This document shows, piece after piece, positions 40,617 through 54,400 of a DNA stretch of 64,000 nucleotides. The position numbers and the translations under genes are program-made. The notes under the pieces were generated by a model, which was given only the letters and a program-made list of their open reading frames with translations, did no database searches and had not been told where the DNA came from. Every line of letters starts with the position of its first letter. The stretch's first letter is position 1. This stretch comes from Phalacrocorax aristotelis (lineage: Eukaryota; Chordata; Aves; Suliformes; Phalacrocoracidae): NCBI RefSeq assembly GCF_949628215.1, contig NC_134282.1, positions 7,835,223 through 7,899,222 of the forward strand, given 5' to 3'.

Positions 40617-43600
40617 CTGAAACAGAAGTTGTTTGTATTAGCCCACAGTATTTCAAAAAGCTCTGTTCTTTTGTGATCTCTATACGCACATTTTGGGAAC
40701 TAAGGAATACTTCACTAGAAGTAGTTCTGTCACCCAGCAAATCCACAGGTGAGGAGACCTCAGGGCTCCTGTTGTCCGTAATCAGTATGTGCACAACGTG
40801 CTGCCGGCTTGGCTGTCAGCAGGAAGCACTGCCATTTACTTCAGCATGAGCTTCCTCTTATCTTGTACTTGGTGGTTGATGCCCCATCCCTGGAAACACC
40901 CAAGGCCAGGCTGGACGGGGCTCTGAGCAGCCTGATCTAGTTGAAGACGTCCCTGCTCACGGCTGGGGGGTTGGGCTAGATGGGCTCTAAAGGCACCTTC
41001 CAACCCACAGCATTCTATGGTTCTATGACTAAAAAGCTAAGCAAGTTACTGTATCTCAGCTGACTATAGCCGATTATTTTGGGGAAAGTACCTATATTTT
41101 AAAGAGAAAGCAGTAGCAGCAAGGCCACACGGAAATGCAGCACCTTTGGCAAACTCCAGTGCTTTTGAAACTATACAGTGGGATTTGGAGAAAAAAACAA
41201 GCAGAAAGCAACATTCTAAACGCCTTTCTGGAAATCTGCTTCATGCCGTTTCCACTTAATTATTAGAAAGTATCATTCCAGATTTTTAAATCTGGTCATA
41301 ATTGTGTTACCACTTTGTCTTTTCAGGCAGAGGAGAAAGTATCTTAGAAAAATTATACCGTAGTAGTTACCATTAAATACTTACATAGATGTAAAACGCT
41401 ACAATTGATACATTTTTGAAGTCAAGCGCTGCATCAATCTCATCCATAAAATAAAGTGGCGTTGGCTTGTAATGATGAAGAGCAAAAACTAGAGCCAGTG
41501 AACTGAGAGTCTTCTCCCCTCCTGATAAGTTAAATATCTTCTTCCAACTCTTCTTCGGAGGCCGAACACTGCAAGAAATTAAGAATTTGTAACTTATTTC
41601 TGTTCATGATGAAAATAAATAAGTTGTGGTGAATAGCAAGTCACAAGGCAGGAGGGAATTCTTGGAAGACACAAAGAAAGAAGCTCGACTAAAACCACGG
41701 ATAAGCTGCCTGATACCCGCAGTCCCCCACAGCTGAGAGGTAGCGAACTGGATTATTTCTGTTCACCGAGGAGTAACTCCCTAGGTGCAGGCACAGCTAC
41801 GTGGTCAGCTGGTGTTTGCCTGAACTCAAACTACTGCAACACTCTGCTATGCTCTGTAGGAACTCTAACACTTCAGAACTGCTATTTAATTATTCTTTCA
41901 AAAGTGCTATTCTACTCTTCAGTAATGAATATTCTCTTAGGACCATTTATGAGAGAACAGTCTCCAGCTACGGATGCAACCGACACGATTCCCTAGGCAG
42001 AATGAAATTAAGAAACCCCAAGAAATTACTTCAGCAAAGTCAAAGCTTTGTAACTCCTCTTTTTTACTTTTGTCTCCAGGAGAAATTAATCTTTTCACTA
42101 CCCAATGCCAAAAAGCTGTGGCTTCTGTCAGTATCTTGCCTGTACTTGCTCAGAGGGAGGACTTGGTTAGCTGATGATCAACAAAAATTTACTTAAAAAG
42201 CAGGTTGAAAAAAGGAATACAACAATTAAGAATTAGAGTGATAATACAAAGTATTTTGACAAACCTAAACATGATTCCCTCAGAGAAGGGATCCAGACTG
42301 TCCACAAGTTCTAATTCAGCATCCCCTCCCAAAGTAAGCATCTGGTAGTTCTCCTTCAGTTTATTTGTTATTACATTAAATCCTGCCATGAATTCGTTCA
42401 GCCTTTGTTTCCTAAGATCTTCAAAAGCTTGTCTGAAGGTGTCTCTCTCATTGGTAATGTCATCCAATTCAGCCACGTATTTCAAGTATTGCTCTTCCTG
42501 TAGAAAAAACCCAAAAGTACAGTTAAACTGACTCCTTGATTTAGATTTTAAACCATTCTTCCTACCATTTAAAAAATAATTTTTCCCAGAACGGCTCACA
42601 TCCCTGAAACAAAAGAACAAAACCAAACTACCTCTTTTTTTCTCATCTCTCTAACTCTGTGCTGCTGATCGCTCTATACTGGAAAACTCTTGTTTAAAAG
42701 AAAAATAATCTGCTGAATAGTCTGATATTACTGAAGCGAGTATTGTGAGGAGAAGAAATCCTAGTACTGTTGTCTGTCTGTCTAGATTGTCAAGGCTGTT
42801 TGACTGTAAATAAGCGAACTGTCACAGGAGGAGGTTGTCTTCATCTGCCATCTATGGCAGTAAATCTAAAGGTGTAGGTAAGCTCCTAGATACAACTTTC
42901 ACTGTGCTAAATAAGAGCTAACGAGTGCTCAGGACGCTAGCAACAGCGCAGCCTGCGGGGAAGGGGAAAACTCCAGGGTTCCATTTCAGTTTCCTACAGG
43001 AGGGAACTGAAGAAGAACAGGACCACTTTTCCCTGGTATGCCTAGAGATGAGATCTTTTGTCACCTAGATCAAGTACATTTTTGCTTGAGTTTCAAGCAC
43101 AGGATCTATTTGAGCAGTCACCTGAAGAAAAATGCACAAGTGGGAGGTTACCTGTGTACTTCAGAAGCAACGACATGACCTCTGTGCAGATTCGAGTACT
43201 GGAAAACAAGAAAGCTGTATACCCAGTGCTCACCTTGGATGAGGGCTGTACTGTCCTACTGCAGTAACAGGCAATGTGAAATCAAAAAGATGAATCCTAC
43301 TACTATGCGACAGTAATTAAGCTCACCTTCTTCTTATATTCTGCAATGGCAGAAAGGTTGGGTTTCATTTCGTGACACTGGGCTTCCAGGAGAGCTATCT
43401 GATTAGTGATAACATCTGGATTCTTGATAGCCTCAAGCTCTTCTTCACTTAGTACTGGAAGTTCTTCAGGTGGCTTGTCGTCTATGGGGTGCAGTGATAA
43501 TTTTGATATCTAAAATTAAAAACCAGTTACTAGAAGTCTTTAAAGGTCACGTTAGTTATCACATGAACACATTTCTAAAACATTTTCTGTATGAGTATAT

Positions 43601-46600
43601 ACTGAATCTTCCAATCTCAGAACATTCTAAGATTCTTCACATAACTCCCTTTAAAAATAAGATGTGAAAAGGACAATAAATACACTTTTGTCCTATAAGA
43701 TTATAAAAAATCCTGTAAAATTATATACATCATTCTTATACAGGAGGTTTCTCTGTAATAGAGCAGTAGCAGATAATAAGGAAATCACCTCTACTGATAC
43801 CATAGAACTTCAATAACTCTACACTTAGTACTTTGTGTGTTCAAGATTGAGAAGTTTCTGACAGCAGCTTTACTTGCTGGGTTGTTACCCTCAAATTAAC
43901 AAGGGTATAAAGGGCACCCTGCACTGCCAGATCACCTGCCAGTCTAGATCCCTACCTCTATCAGATTTAAATATGAAGTAGAAAGGAAACATATTAAAAA
44001 GATAATGTACCTTTATGAGCTCCAGGCACCAAACTGGCCTTTTCTCTGAACAAGCCTCCCTGGACACACACCTAACTTGTGCTGTTTCCATAAACCAGGG
44101 AAACCAAAGCAACGCCAACCCCCAGCATTGCCTCTCATGGACCCTGCACTCAACTAACCAACCTATGGGCCAAAAAATCAGGATTCCGTGCAGAATTGGT
44201 TCCAGGAGAATTAAACACCCTTCCCCGAAGCTGATCGGAGACACTTTTGAAATTAACACACCAAACGTCAGACAACGTTCAGAACTAGCTCATTCAATGG
44301 AACTAGAGCAGTTAAAATGGACACGATGGCAAGAAATAAGATCTGCATGTTTGCCTGCGTGAAGGCTGGCCAGCAGCCCTGCTCAGATGCAGCTCCCACT
44401 CCGAGAAGCTAGGTGTTGTAGCACCTGGTTAGCAACTCCTTGTTCCCACTGGCTCTAATTTAGTCAATGAGCTGGTTCAACAGCGTTTCTTCCTGGCCCA
44501 GCAGAATTCCTATGGGCTCAGTTATCTATAACTAGGGAGAGGCACTTTCATGTACCAAATGGACTACAAGTTGTAGGTAAAATGCTTTCAAGGAAAAGGT
44601 CTTGCCATTTTATAAAGAACAGCTTTGTAGACACAGCACTGAATACGGTCACACATAGCTTGTGTTTTAGTTATCAGTGTCTTACTCCTCTGCTTCTCTC
44701 AACTATGAGGGTGCCTATCCTTTTAAACATTTTTAAATATGTACAGAGGATACTCAGGCACAAAGAGTCTCTTGGTTGCTGTTTAAGGCCTATGTATTTT
44801 TCCCTCATTACTCTTAATTACTCATAGATAATGTTATGTCAGTTATACTTACCCTACCATTCTTTCATAACTAAAAAAACCCAAACTTAAAAAGCTAGCA
44901 GCTAAACCATGGAATACATAACTCATCCCTTACCGTGTATGTAAACCAGAAAGTGAAAAACTGAAAGGTCATATTTTTAGAGTTGTTTTTTATAGCATAA
45001 ACATCAATAAACTGTGAGTGGAATATGAATTTTATTCCAAATTATCTGCTTTTGAACTGCACATTAGTTAAAAAGAATCTCCATCCTCTGTTGGATGCAG
45101 AGGGGAACACTGCCACCGAGAATGAGGAAAAGGCTGAGGTACTAAATGCCTTCTTTACCTCAGTCTTTAACAGTCTCCGACCGTTATCGCCAGGGTATTC
45201 AGCCCCCTGAGCTGGAAGGCAGGGACAGAGAGCAAAATAAACCCCCAATAATCCAGGAGGAAGCAGTTTATGACCTGTTGAGCCACCTGGACACTCAAGT
45301 TTGTGGGGTGGGATGGGATCCACCCCAGAGTGCTGAGGGAGCTGGTGGAGGATCTCGCCAAAACACTCTCCATCATTTATCAAGCAGTCTGTGGGACAGG
45401 GGAGGTCCCAGATGACTGGAGATTAGCCCACCTACAAGAAGGGCCAGAAGGAGGATCCAGGGAACTACAGGCCAGTCAGCCTGACCTCAGTACCAGCAAA
45501 GATTATGGAGCGGTTCACCTTGAATGAGCTCACCAGGCAAGTGCAGGACAACCAGGGGATCAGGCCCAGCCAACATGGGTTCATGAAAGGCAGGCCCTGC
45601 CCGACCAACCTGATCTCCTTCTATGACCAGGTGACCCACCTGGTGGATGAGGGAAAGGCTGTGGATGTTGTCTACCTGGATTTTTGTAAAGCCTTTGACA
45701 CTGTCATTGGCACTTTGATACTTGGACACCATCTCCCACAGTACCCTCCTAGAGGAGCTGGCGGCTCATGGCTTAGACAGCTGTACTCCTCGATGGGTAA
45801 AAAACTGGCTGGATGGCTGAGCCCAGAGGGTTGTGTTGATCGGAGCTAAATCCAGTTGGCAGCCGGTCACAAGCAGCATTCCCCAGGGCTCAGTGTTGGG
45901 GCCAGTCTTGCAGATGACATCAAATTGGGCAGAAGTGTTGATCTGCTTGAGGGAGGGAAGGCTCTGCAGAGGGATCTGGACAGGCTGGATCGATGGGCCA
46001 AGGCCAATTGTGTGAGGTTTAACAAGGCCAATTACCGGGTCCTGTGTTTGGGTCACAACAACCCCAGGCAACGCTACAGCCCTGGGCAAGAGTGGCTGGA
46101 GAGCTGCCTGGTGGAGAAGGACCTGGGGTACTGGTCAACAGCTGGCTGAGCATGAGCCAGCAGTGTGCCCAGGTGGCCAAGAAGGCCAACAGCACCTGGG
46201 CTTGTGTCAGCAATAGTGTGGCCAGCAGGAGCAGGGCAGCCATGGAGCCCCTGCGCTCAGCGCTGGTGAGGCCGCACCTCGAATGCTGGGCTCAGGTTTG
46301 GCTCCCTCAGGACAAGGACATTGAGGTGCCGGAGCGTGTCCAGAGAAGGGCAATGGAGCTGGGGCAGGGTCTGGAGACCAAGTGTGATGAGGATCAGCTG
46401 AGGGAACTGGGGTGGTTTAGCCTGGAGAAGAGGAGGCTGAGGGGAGACTGTATTGCTCTCTACAGCTACCTGAAAGGAGCTTTTGGTGAGGTGGGTGTTG
46501 GTCTCTTCTCCCAGGTTAACTGTGACCTCAAATGGCCTCAAACTGCATCAGGGGAGATTGATTGGATATTAGAAAAAATTTCTTTACTGAAGGAGTGGTC

Positions 46601-48448
46601 AGGCATCGGAACAGGCTGCCCAGAGAGGTGGTGGAGTCACCATCCCTGGGGGTGTTCAAAAAAACATGTAGATGTGGCACTTCAGGACATGGTTTAGGAG
46701 CCATGGTGGTTGTTGATGATCCTAGAGGTCTTTTCCAACCTTAATGATTCTAGGATTCCATGTTAACATATTAATCTTTTGAGATCTTATAGTTCAAGTT
46801 TTAGGAACTAAAGAATTTCCCTACCTCTTTTTGCCAGTATTTAATCTTTGACTGGTGTGCAGAAATATGATTATTAATTTGTTCAATTTTCAGCTTAATA
46901 CTAAGAGCTTCCTTTTGAAGTACATGTTCATCATCTTGAATGGTTTTAATCTCCTCAAGCAAACTCCGATGCTCCTCCTGAACTGCTGGCAATGCTTCCT
47001 AAACAGAAATGACCAAAAGAATGCATTAATCAGCTGCCTACAAAAATGTTACCGCTTTCTCAAGGTATAGTTTTCACTATATTATTCATGGAGCTTATTC
47101 TCCACAATCCTAAATACAAATATATAACAATGTATATGTAAACAAATACATATCCTTGTATTTAGATTAACCAGGTCGCTGAATTCTAGAATGACTGAAA
47201 ATATGCTTGGCGTGGTTTAACCTGGGCCAGTGACTGAGTCCCACACAGCTGCTCACTCACTCTCCCCCAGTGGGATGGGGCAGAGAATCGGAAGAGTAAG
47301 AGTGAGAGAACTTGTGGGTAGAGATAAGGACAGGTTAGTAATTGAAATAATAACAATAATTTAAAAAAGAATATACTAAGCAAATGATACACGATGCAGT
47401 TACTCACCACCCACCAACTGATGCCCAGCCTGTCCCTGAGCAGCAGCCCCCAGCCAGGTTTCCCCCAAATTTATAAGCTGAGCATGATGTCATATCGCAT
47501 GGCCAGTTGGGGTCAGCTGTCCCAGCTGTGCCCCCTCCCGGCTTCTTGCTGGCAGGGCACGAGAAGCTGACAACTCCTTGATACAGTGGAAGCACTGCTC
47601 AGCAACAACTGTAACACCCTGTGTTTTCAACATTGTTCTCATCCTAAATCTGAAACACAGTACTGTACCAGCTACTGGGAAGGAAATTAACTACATCCCA
47701 GGAGAACCCAGGACAATGCTGCAGTTTATATTTTCATTCCAGATCTGGATTAAATGAGTCCTACAGTCGATGTTTTTAGCTAAAAGGCAGTTTTACAGAA
47801 AAGCAGTCTCAAAGCAACAGCTTTATCTGGAAGAATTTCAGCCATCCTGGTTGTTTTCACTCTCTCTAGTACAGCAATCTAGACAGGAAACTGAAGTCCC
47901 ACATAACTGGTGTGTGTGTGTGTGTGTGTATCTATTTTTAAGTAAGTTTTAAAACCAATAATTCCTTTGTGGAAACTTGGTTTAAGTTTTTTCTTAGCTT
48001 CAAAAATCGGGTCAAGATATATTTTCCAGGTAAGTATAAAAAAAATCGCACCATTCCCCTTCCCTGACCATTGTGGAATGCCACTCTGCAGCTATACAGC
48101 AACATTTCCATAAGAACAGAAGGATATAACTAGGATGTAACTCATCGTCCTGGTTTTACCTGAGGACCAGGGCTATTTTAGCCTTTTTTTTTTCCTCCCA
48201 GCATCTGTATTTAAAAGGTCAACCTTGATTAACGATTAAATGAATGCACACAATATATCGTGGGATACAAAAACGAACATTCTTTACCAATTTATCCCCG
48301 TGTGAATTTTTGGAGGGTAAGTAGTAAAGTAACTTAAGAGAAAAAAAAGAAAGATACTTTAGACCACCACTGTCAAGCCTGAGGCTTAAATGGCAAGACT
48401 GGGGGAGGGGAATTTGGTTTGGTGTTTGGTTTTTTTTGGTTTTTTTTG

Positions 48449-48479
<31 letters not shown>

Positions 48480-51400
48480 CCAGCTAATGCACACCCCCCT
48501 TGCTAGGCCTGCTTGGAATGTCTAAGGATGAAGGTTAACAGACATCAGCCATTAGGACAACTCTGGCACAACATCTATTATCTAAAGTTTATTTCACAGA
48601 CTGGATCCTCTATGAAAAAATACGCTAAATGAACCTGACACTCACTTCAGCTTGCCTGCTGTCTTTCATAACCTCAGCAGCTTTGTCTTCTAGTGCAGTC
48701 AGCTGTTCTGTCAAGTCTTTAATTTCTTTCTCATTTTCTTGAACTTCCTTCTCTGTGCGAAGAAGAGACTCTTCCGATTTTTTCAGGTTTCTGGATTGGA
48801 AGAGATATTTGTATACCTCCCATGAGTGCAAATATGACATAAGTAAGATTGTGTTTCTAGATTATTTTACAAAGATTGTTCAATAGGTATTGACAAACAA
48901 ATAGGAAGTGCTTATTTATGCAAGAACCCACACTCCTGAGATATCCAAGTAAAACAAAGTTGTCTTCCTTAAACATATAGCAGACAGGCCTCATTAAGTT
49001 ACTTCATTTGTTCTTTCAGAGACAGTTTTGACATTTGTTCTGAGTATTCATTATGTATTGTTAAGCTAACATAAAAAAATATATCACATTGTATTTCCTG
49101 ACATGCCTTATAATAAAATCAGTCCCTTCAGATTTGAACTGCTCCACTGCATGGCAATTAACTGCTATTTTGAATCTCAATCCCGAAATACTGCATTCTA
49201 CTGGTAGGCAAATATTAGCAGAAGAATTAAACATAACTCTTAAACTGCCTATTAGAAACAAAAAAAATTATTTCCCTTTACCTCCTCGACACAAGTGACA
49301 TTTAGTATTAGACATTTAAATGAAAAATTCAATTTTTAAGATCAAGGGATTTTTAACTACAGAGACTACTTAAACCAAGCAAACGTCCTGCAGGCACCGA
49401 TGCCAACAGACACAGCTCTTTGGAGGCTGACGTGACTCTCCTTGGTCAGGCTTCACTAAGCTTTCTAGGTCTCTGATCCTTTGCCTGTAGAGCACACTAA
49501 CAAAGATTATGGTTCTTAATTAAGAACCAGTCTCAGTTTGAGGTAAATCAGTGGAGAGAGAAAAAGGTTACGACCATCTCCCTCCAGTTTTCCTCTAGCT
49601 GTAGAGGTAAAAACCATCTCCTCCAGCCTGACAAATTCCCCACGGAAAGGTCCAACTGTATCAAACACAAATCGCAGCAATATACAATTACAGGCTAAAG
49701 CTTTGCTGTTGAGCACATTGATGTCTACAATACCTGTTTGCAGTCTTGATTGCCACTTGGGCTTTAGTAATAGTTGAAGTACATTCATCTATTTCTTTGT
49801 TGATCTTAACAAGTCTGTCTTGCTGTACTTTAAGTTTATTATTATTGATCTCAATTATGAGGTTAAATAATCGTTTGACTTCCTTTTCTATTTTACCAGC
49901 TTTCTCAGAAACGCAATCATAATCTGTCAATAAACAAAATCAAATTAAGGTCATTATGTTGTCCCTAGGAACACTGCATAGCTGCAATGCATCAAGATTT
50001 AAGTGATAAAAAGCTCTGCTGTGTTACTATATTGAGAAGTGATCTTCATACTGTGAAAAATGTTTGTTTGGTTGGTTTTTTTTTTTTTTACTGTGGCAAG
50101 ACAAAAAAATACCACCCACGGCCTTCTGACATTGTCATACACCGAAGCTTTTTTGGTGTAAACCACCGAAAATTTTGATCAGATTACTTACTGTATATAG
50201 AGTATACATGAGGTTGTATGTAAAGAGCTATTCCAAGCTCATTCTCTGCATTCATTTAATGGGAAGATGCTCAAAGGGGTTAAATTGTAAGAACTGGCCA
50301 CTAACCATTGCTCAGTAGCTGGTATTACTGTGTAGTTCCCACACAAGCTGAATAAGAAGATAGCCTACTCTACCTTCAAGTTAGAGAAGTTTCCTTATTT
50401 AGCTTATACTTAAAACTCAACAAAACCATCTTAAGAAGTTGAAGAGTTTTCAAAAATTAAACAATGTTAGCATTTGGTATTCTAAGGGCAAAGCAAACAA
50501 ACAAAATCTCACACTAAGTTTGCTACAGATTTCTAATTTCCTTTGGGGGACAGAAGGGTAAAGCAGAGGTGTGAAAGGCGGTCATCTCTCCAGAGAAGAA
50601 CACAGGTTGGTGTCTCTCCATTATTTGGTAGAAATGTTAGAGAAGGTGTTTATAACAAACTTAGTGTGATTGAGGAAGTAAAGCATTCATACTCTATGAA
50701 AGCAGAATTGTGGGGGAAGGGAATTATGTTTTACTGCCGTCTTGTTATTCCCGAACCAAGAAATACAAAGAAGCAGTCACAGTTTACTTTAGTAAGCTAC
50801 CAATTACTTCAGAGAAACTGTTATTCAAGTTCTCAGAGTAAGTATCTTTTGCAAAAAGAACCGGAGTACCGTGTGTCCACAACAGAATACTGGGTATTCC
50901 TTTTAGAGATGCATGTAATAGTTCAGCTAGAGTGCAGCAAAAGCCTCTACTTGACTTTAATATCATTACCCTCCACATTAACAATTCTTACCCCTAATTA
51001 AACTAATTTTCCCTATGAATCTGTATGTAATACAGCCATAACAATCTAACCAAATAAACAAAAAAATACTAAAATTAATGTTTACTTTAGCTTGACTGAA
51101 ACATGAACCTGAGCAATTGTGAAAAAGGGGTTTTCACTTTCTAATTTCTAAAAGCACCTTTACCCCAGCCTTAGAAGTAAAGAGGTTCCAAACCAAGATA
51201 TGGTAGTGCTCTGGTAATCTGAAGGAACAAAGCTGTAACCATTCATTTCTGTATTAGTAAAAGAACACAACTACGATTTTTATCTATAATCCCCTTCCAC
51301 AAAATGTACCTTTTTTATAATTACTAAGGATTTTTTCCAGTTCCTTCTGCTTGTTTTTGTCCGGAGCAGCAGCAATTACATTTGCTTCAAGTTCCTTAAC

Positions 51401-54400
51401 TTGGGTTTGTAGATGAATTTCGTGTTCAGATAAATTCTACAGAAAACACAACTGTGTTAGAATTCTGTACATGATACTAAAAGATCCTTGATACTAACAA
51501 GGACTATGTTAAGCTGAGGCTGAGAATTTATCCCCCTGCACATTTGTGGAGAAGCCAGATATTGCCTCAATAATAAACTTGTTCACCTTGATACTCGCTG
51601 TATACTTTTCTAAAGTATTTCTCATCTCCTGAACACCTTTGCCCAGTTTTCTTATGGTTTCTTCAAGTTGTAATTTCTCTTCTTCACACTGTAGTACTCT
51701 TTTAGAATCCTTCTGCAGCTGAGATTCCATTTTATTGACCTACACAAAAATGACATATGATTATTTGCCTAATGTCACCGCTACAAAACAAAGCAAGATC
51801 TCATTCATGTGCTGCTCAAGAGTCTATGGATCCCTTAAAGTACAAGAAAGTGGAGTAAAAACTTGAAAATTTGCGGTAGCAGGACAGAATATGGAGGCTG
51901 ACTGCTGAGAAGATCAATTTTAATAGTGAAAAACAAGAGGAGAATGCATATGAGAAAGCAAGCTGAAGAAAACTGTCAAAATAGCTCGTAATGGAGATTT
52001 GTTTTAAGGAGATAAGCCTTTCAAGCTTAATCTAGTTTTAAGTCAGAGTAGTGAAGGCAGAAATCAAAAAAACAGCTAGAGTTAAGATGATGCTTGTTGG
52101 TTTCTGTGGTAATGGGGTGTTAGGAAGAAAAGCTTTTGCACTCTGAAACTGGCCAAGTGATCAAGTCTTGCAATTCACCTTCAGAAGCAGAAGGAATAAG
52201 GGTACATTTCAGTACTTCAGTTTTTTAGTACTTCAGTATTTCGGTTTAGGTGAAAATACAGGACAGATGAGAGAAGAACAGATATATATTTTAACCTCTC
52301 AGTGGTAAAACCAAAAAGTGCAGAAACATCAGCAATTGCAGCAAATGTGGTGACATGGTTGTCTCCTCCACCAGACAAATCAGATAGAGAACATTAAAGT
52401 TGAGTCTGATTTTGAAGTTCTCCAATTTGAAAGTATTTTCACCTAAAAATTACTAATTCCTGTTTCAGTGTGCTTAGTGGTAAGCAAATATTCAACTCTT
52501 GTGTTGGCTTATAGCTCTCATTCCTGAAGAGCAAAAGTTCCTTCTCCTGTAGAGAGGGGACAGATATCAGGAGCCATGGTTTACTTGACAGTTACACAGG
52601 GAGCTTGTCTTCTTGAAGACGTATTAACACTTTGATGTTTGACCTCAGTTAGGCTGATCAACAGATACTAGGCAAAAAGGACACAGGCTACAGTTTCATC
52701 CACACTAAATAAAACCACAAACTAAAACCTAAAAGAATTCAGAAGAAAAAAACAAGCCGTATCTTGATATTCCAAAATATTCTTGAAATACAAATTTGAA
52801 GGAAAGCTCTACCATTCCCTGACAAATCTTACAAGGACATAAAATGAAGGACCAAACCTGTCTTTTCTTGCTGCAGAGAGGTTTGTGTGTACTTCTCTGC
52901 AGCTCAATGGTTCTTTACGATCAGTATCTTCCATGTTCTCATCCCTACCTTCAATCAGTTTCCAAGCTATCAAAGGTTGCACTATGAGACTAAAAATTAA
53001 ATAATAGTCATGTGACAGCTAGGCTGTGAACACATGCACTTAAGAACAATATAACCTATGCTAACCTTGTGAACTTTAAGTCATTGTTGAAGTATCTTGC
53101 ATCACAGATCGTGAACCTACTCATGCTGATTCAAAAGGACAGAGCACATGTGTGTATGAACAGCCAAAACACAAGGAGCTTTGATAAAACTCCACTTTTA
53201 ATTAAGGTTATGTACTAACCTCTTCCTCTGAAACATCCGCTACAACTGAGGAACCCATTCTGCCCTTCATTACTTTACCTCCACCACCAGTCATAGTTCC
53301 TACAGTGAGAGAGATGGAAAGAAGTTAGCGAGCTAATAGTGCTTAGATAGCATTTATAGAATGCTTAAAATCTAATTTTAAGTCTGCACTTAAATACCTG
53401 ACTGTTCAATGATTTGTCCTTGCAGCGTTACCACTCTCCATCTTTTATCTTTTTGGAATGCTATTCTGGTAGCATCTTCCAAGTTGTTAGCTACTAGGGT
53501 ATCACGTAATGCGAAGTAAAAAGCCAGACGAACCTTCTTGTCTTTTACTTGCACCAGATCAAACAACCGAGGAGTATTTTCAGGGGTTGGGATTTTTTGA
53601 GTTTTTTTTTCCCATACAGCCATCTGCACCAAAAGAGTAAACAAACGAATGAGAGATTCTTTGCGATAGATTATGAGGTATTTCATTATTCTGAGATATG
53701 TTAAGGCTTTAAAGCAAATGCAATCATACTGCAATTAACAGTAAAGCTTCCTTCCTTGGGGATCTCGACTTAATATCAGTATAATTAAAAATTCATTCAT
53801 AACTCATTGTTCTCTTTCAAAGTTTTTGTAGTTTAGTTACTACATTCCTTGGATTATTAATTTTGCCTTTTTAAAAAAAAAAAGTCCAAATATAAAAATA
53901 TAAAAGACACACCAAACATCTGCTGTACACATACAGGTATCTAAAAAGCCTTGTCTCTTACAAGTCTCTTACAAGTGTGTAACAATATAATTTGCTAGTA
54001 GAATATTCTAAAGGTACCAACAGCCTACTAAAACATTTTCTATTTTAGCTTTACCTGTATTAATACATATACAGCGTAATCTAGTAATACATAATACATA
54101 GACACATGCATAGTAATACATCATACATATACAGTATTAAAACTGTGCCCATGAGGTTAAAACAGCAATTTTTTCTGGCAAAGTGTTAGTACTTACCTTG
54201 TCCAGGGCTATAAATGTGGCAGCTCCAATTCCTCTTGCCTTTAAGAAATTCACACATTCCTGAGCAGTATCAATTGTATCAACAACAATGTTGTCTAAGG
54301 CACTGCAAGACGATGAAATTGCAACATCATACTTTTCACTGATAGCTCCCAAGTCTCCCTAATAATTGACAAGGGGAGGCAGAAGTACAGTGATGAGCCT

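Noticed and set aside
46044-46697. 217-codon frame that looks like a host gene
   Set aside because: Its sequence is the C-terminal part of CR1 ORF2; it belongs to the LINE fragment at 45066-46758.
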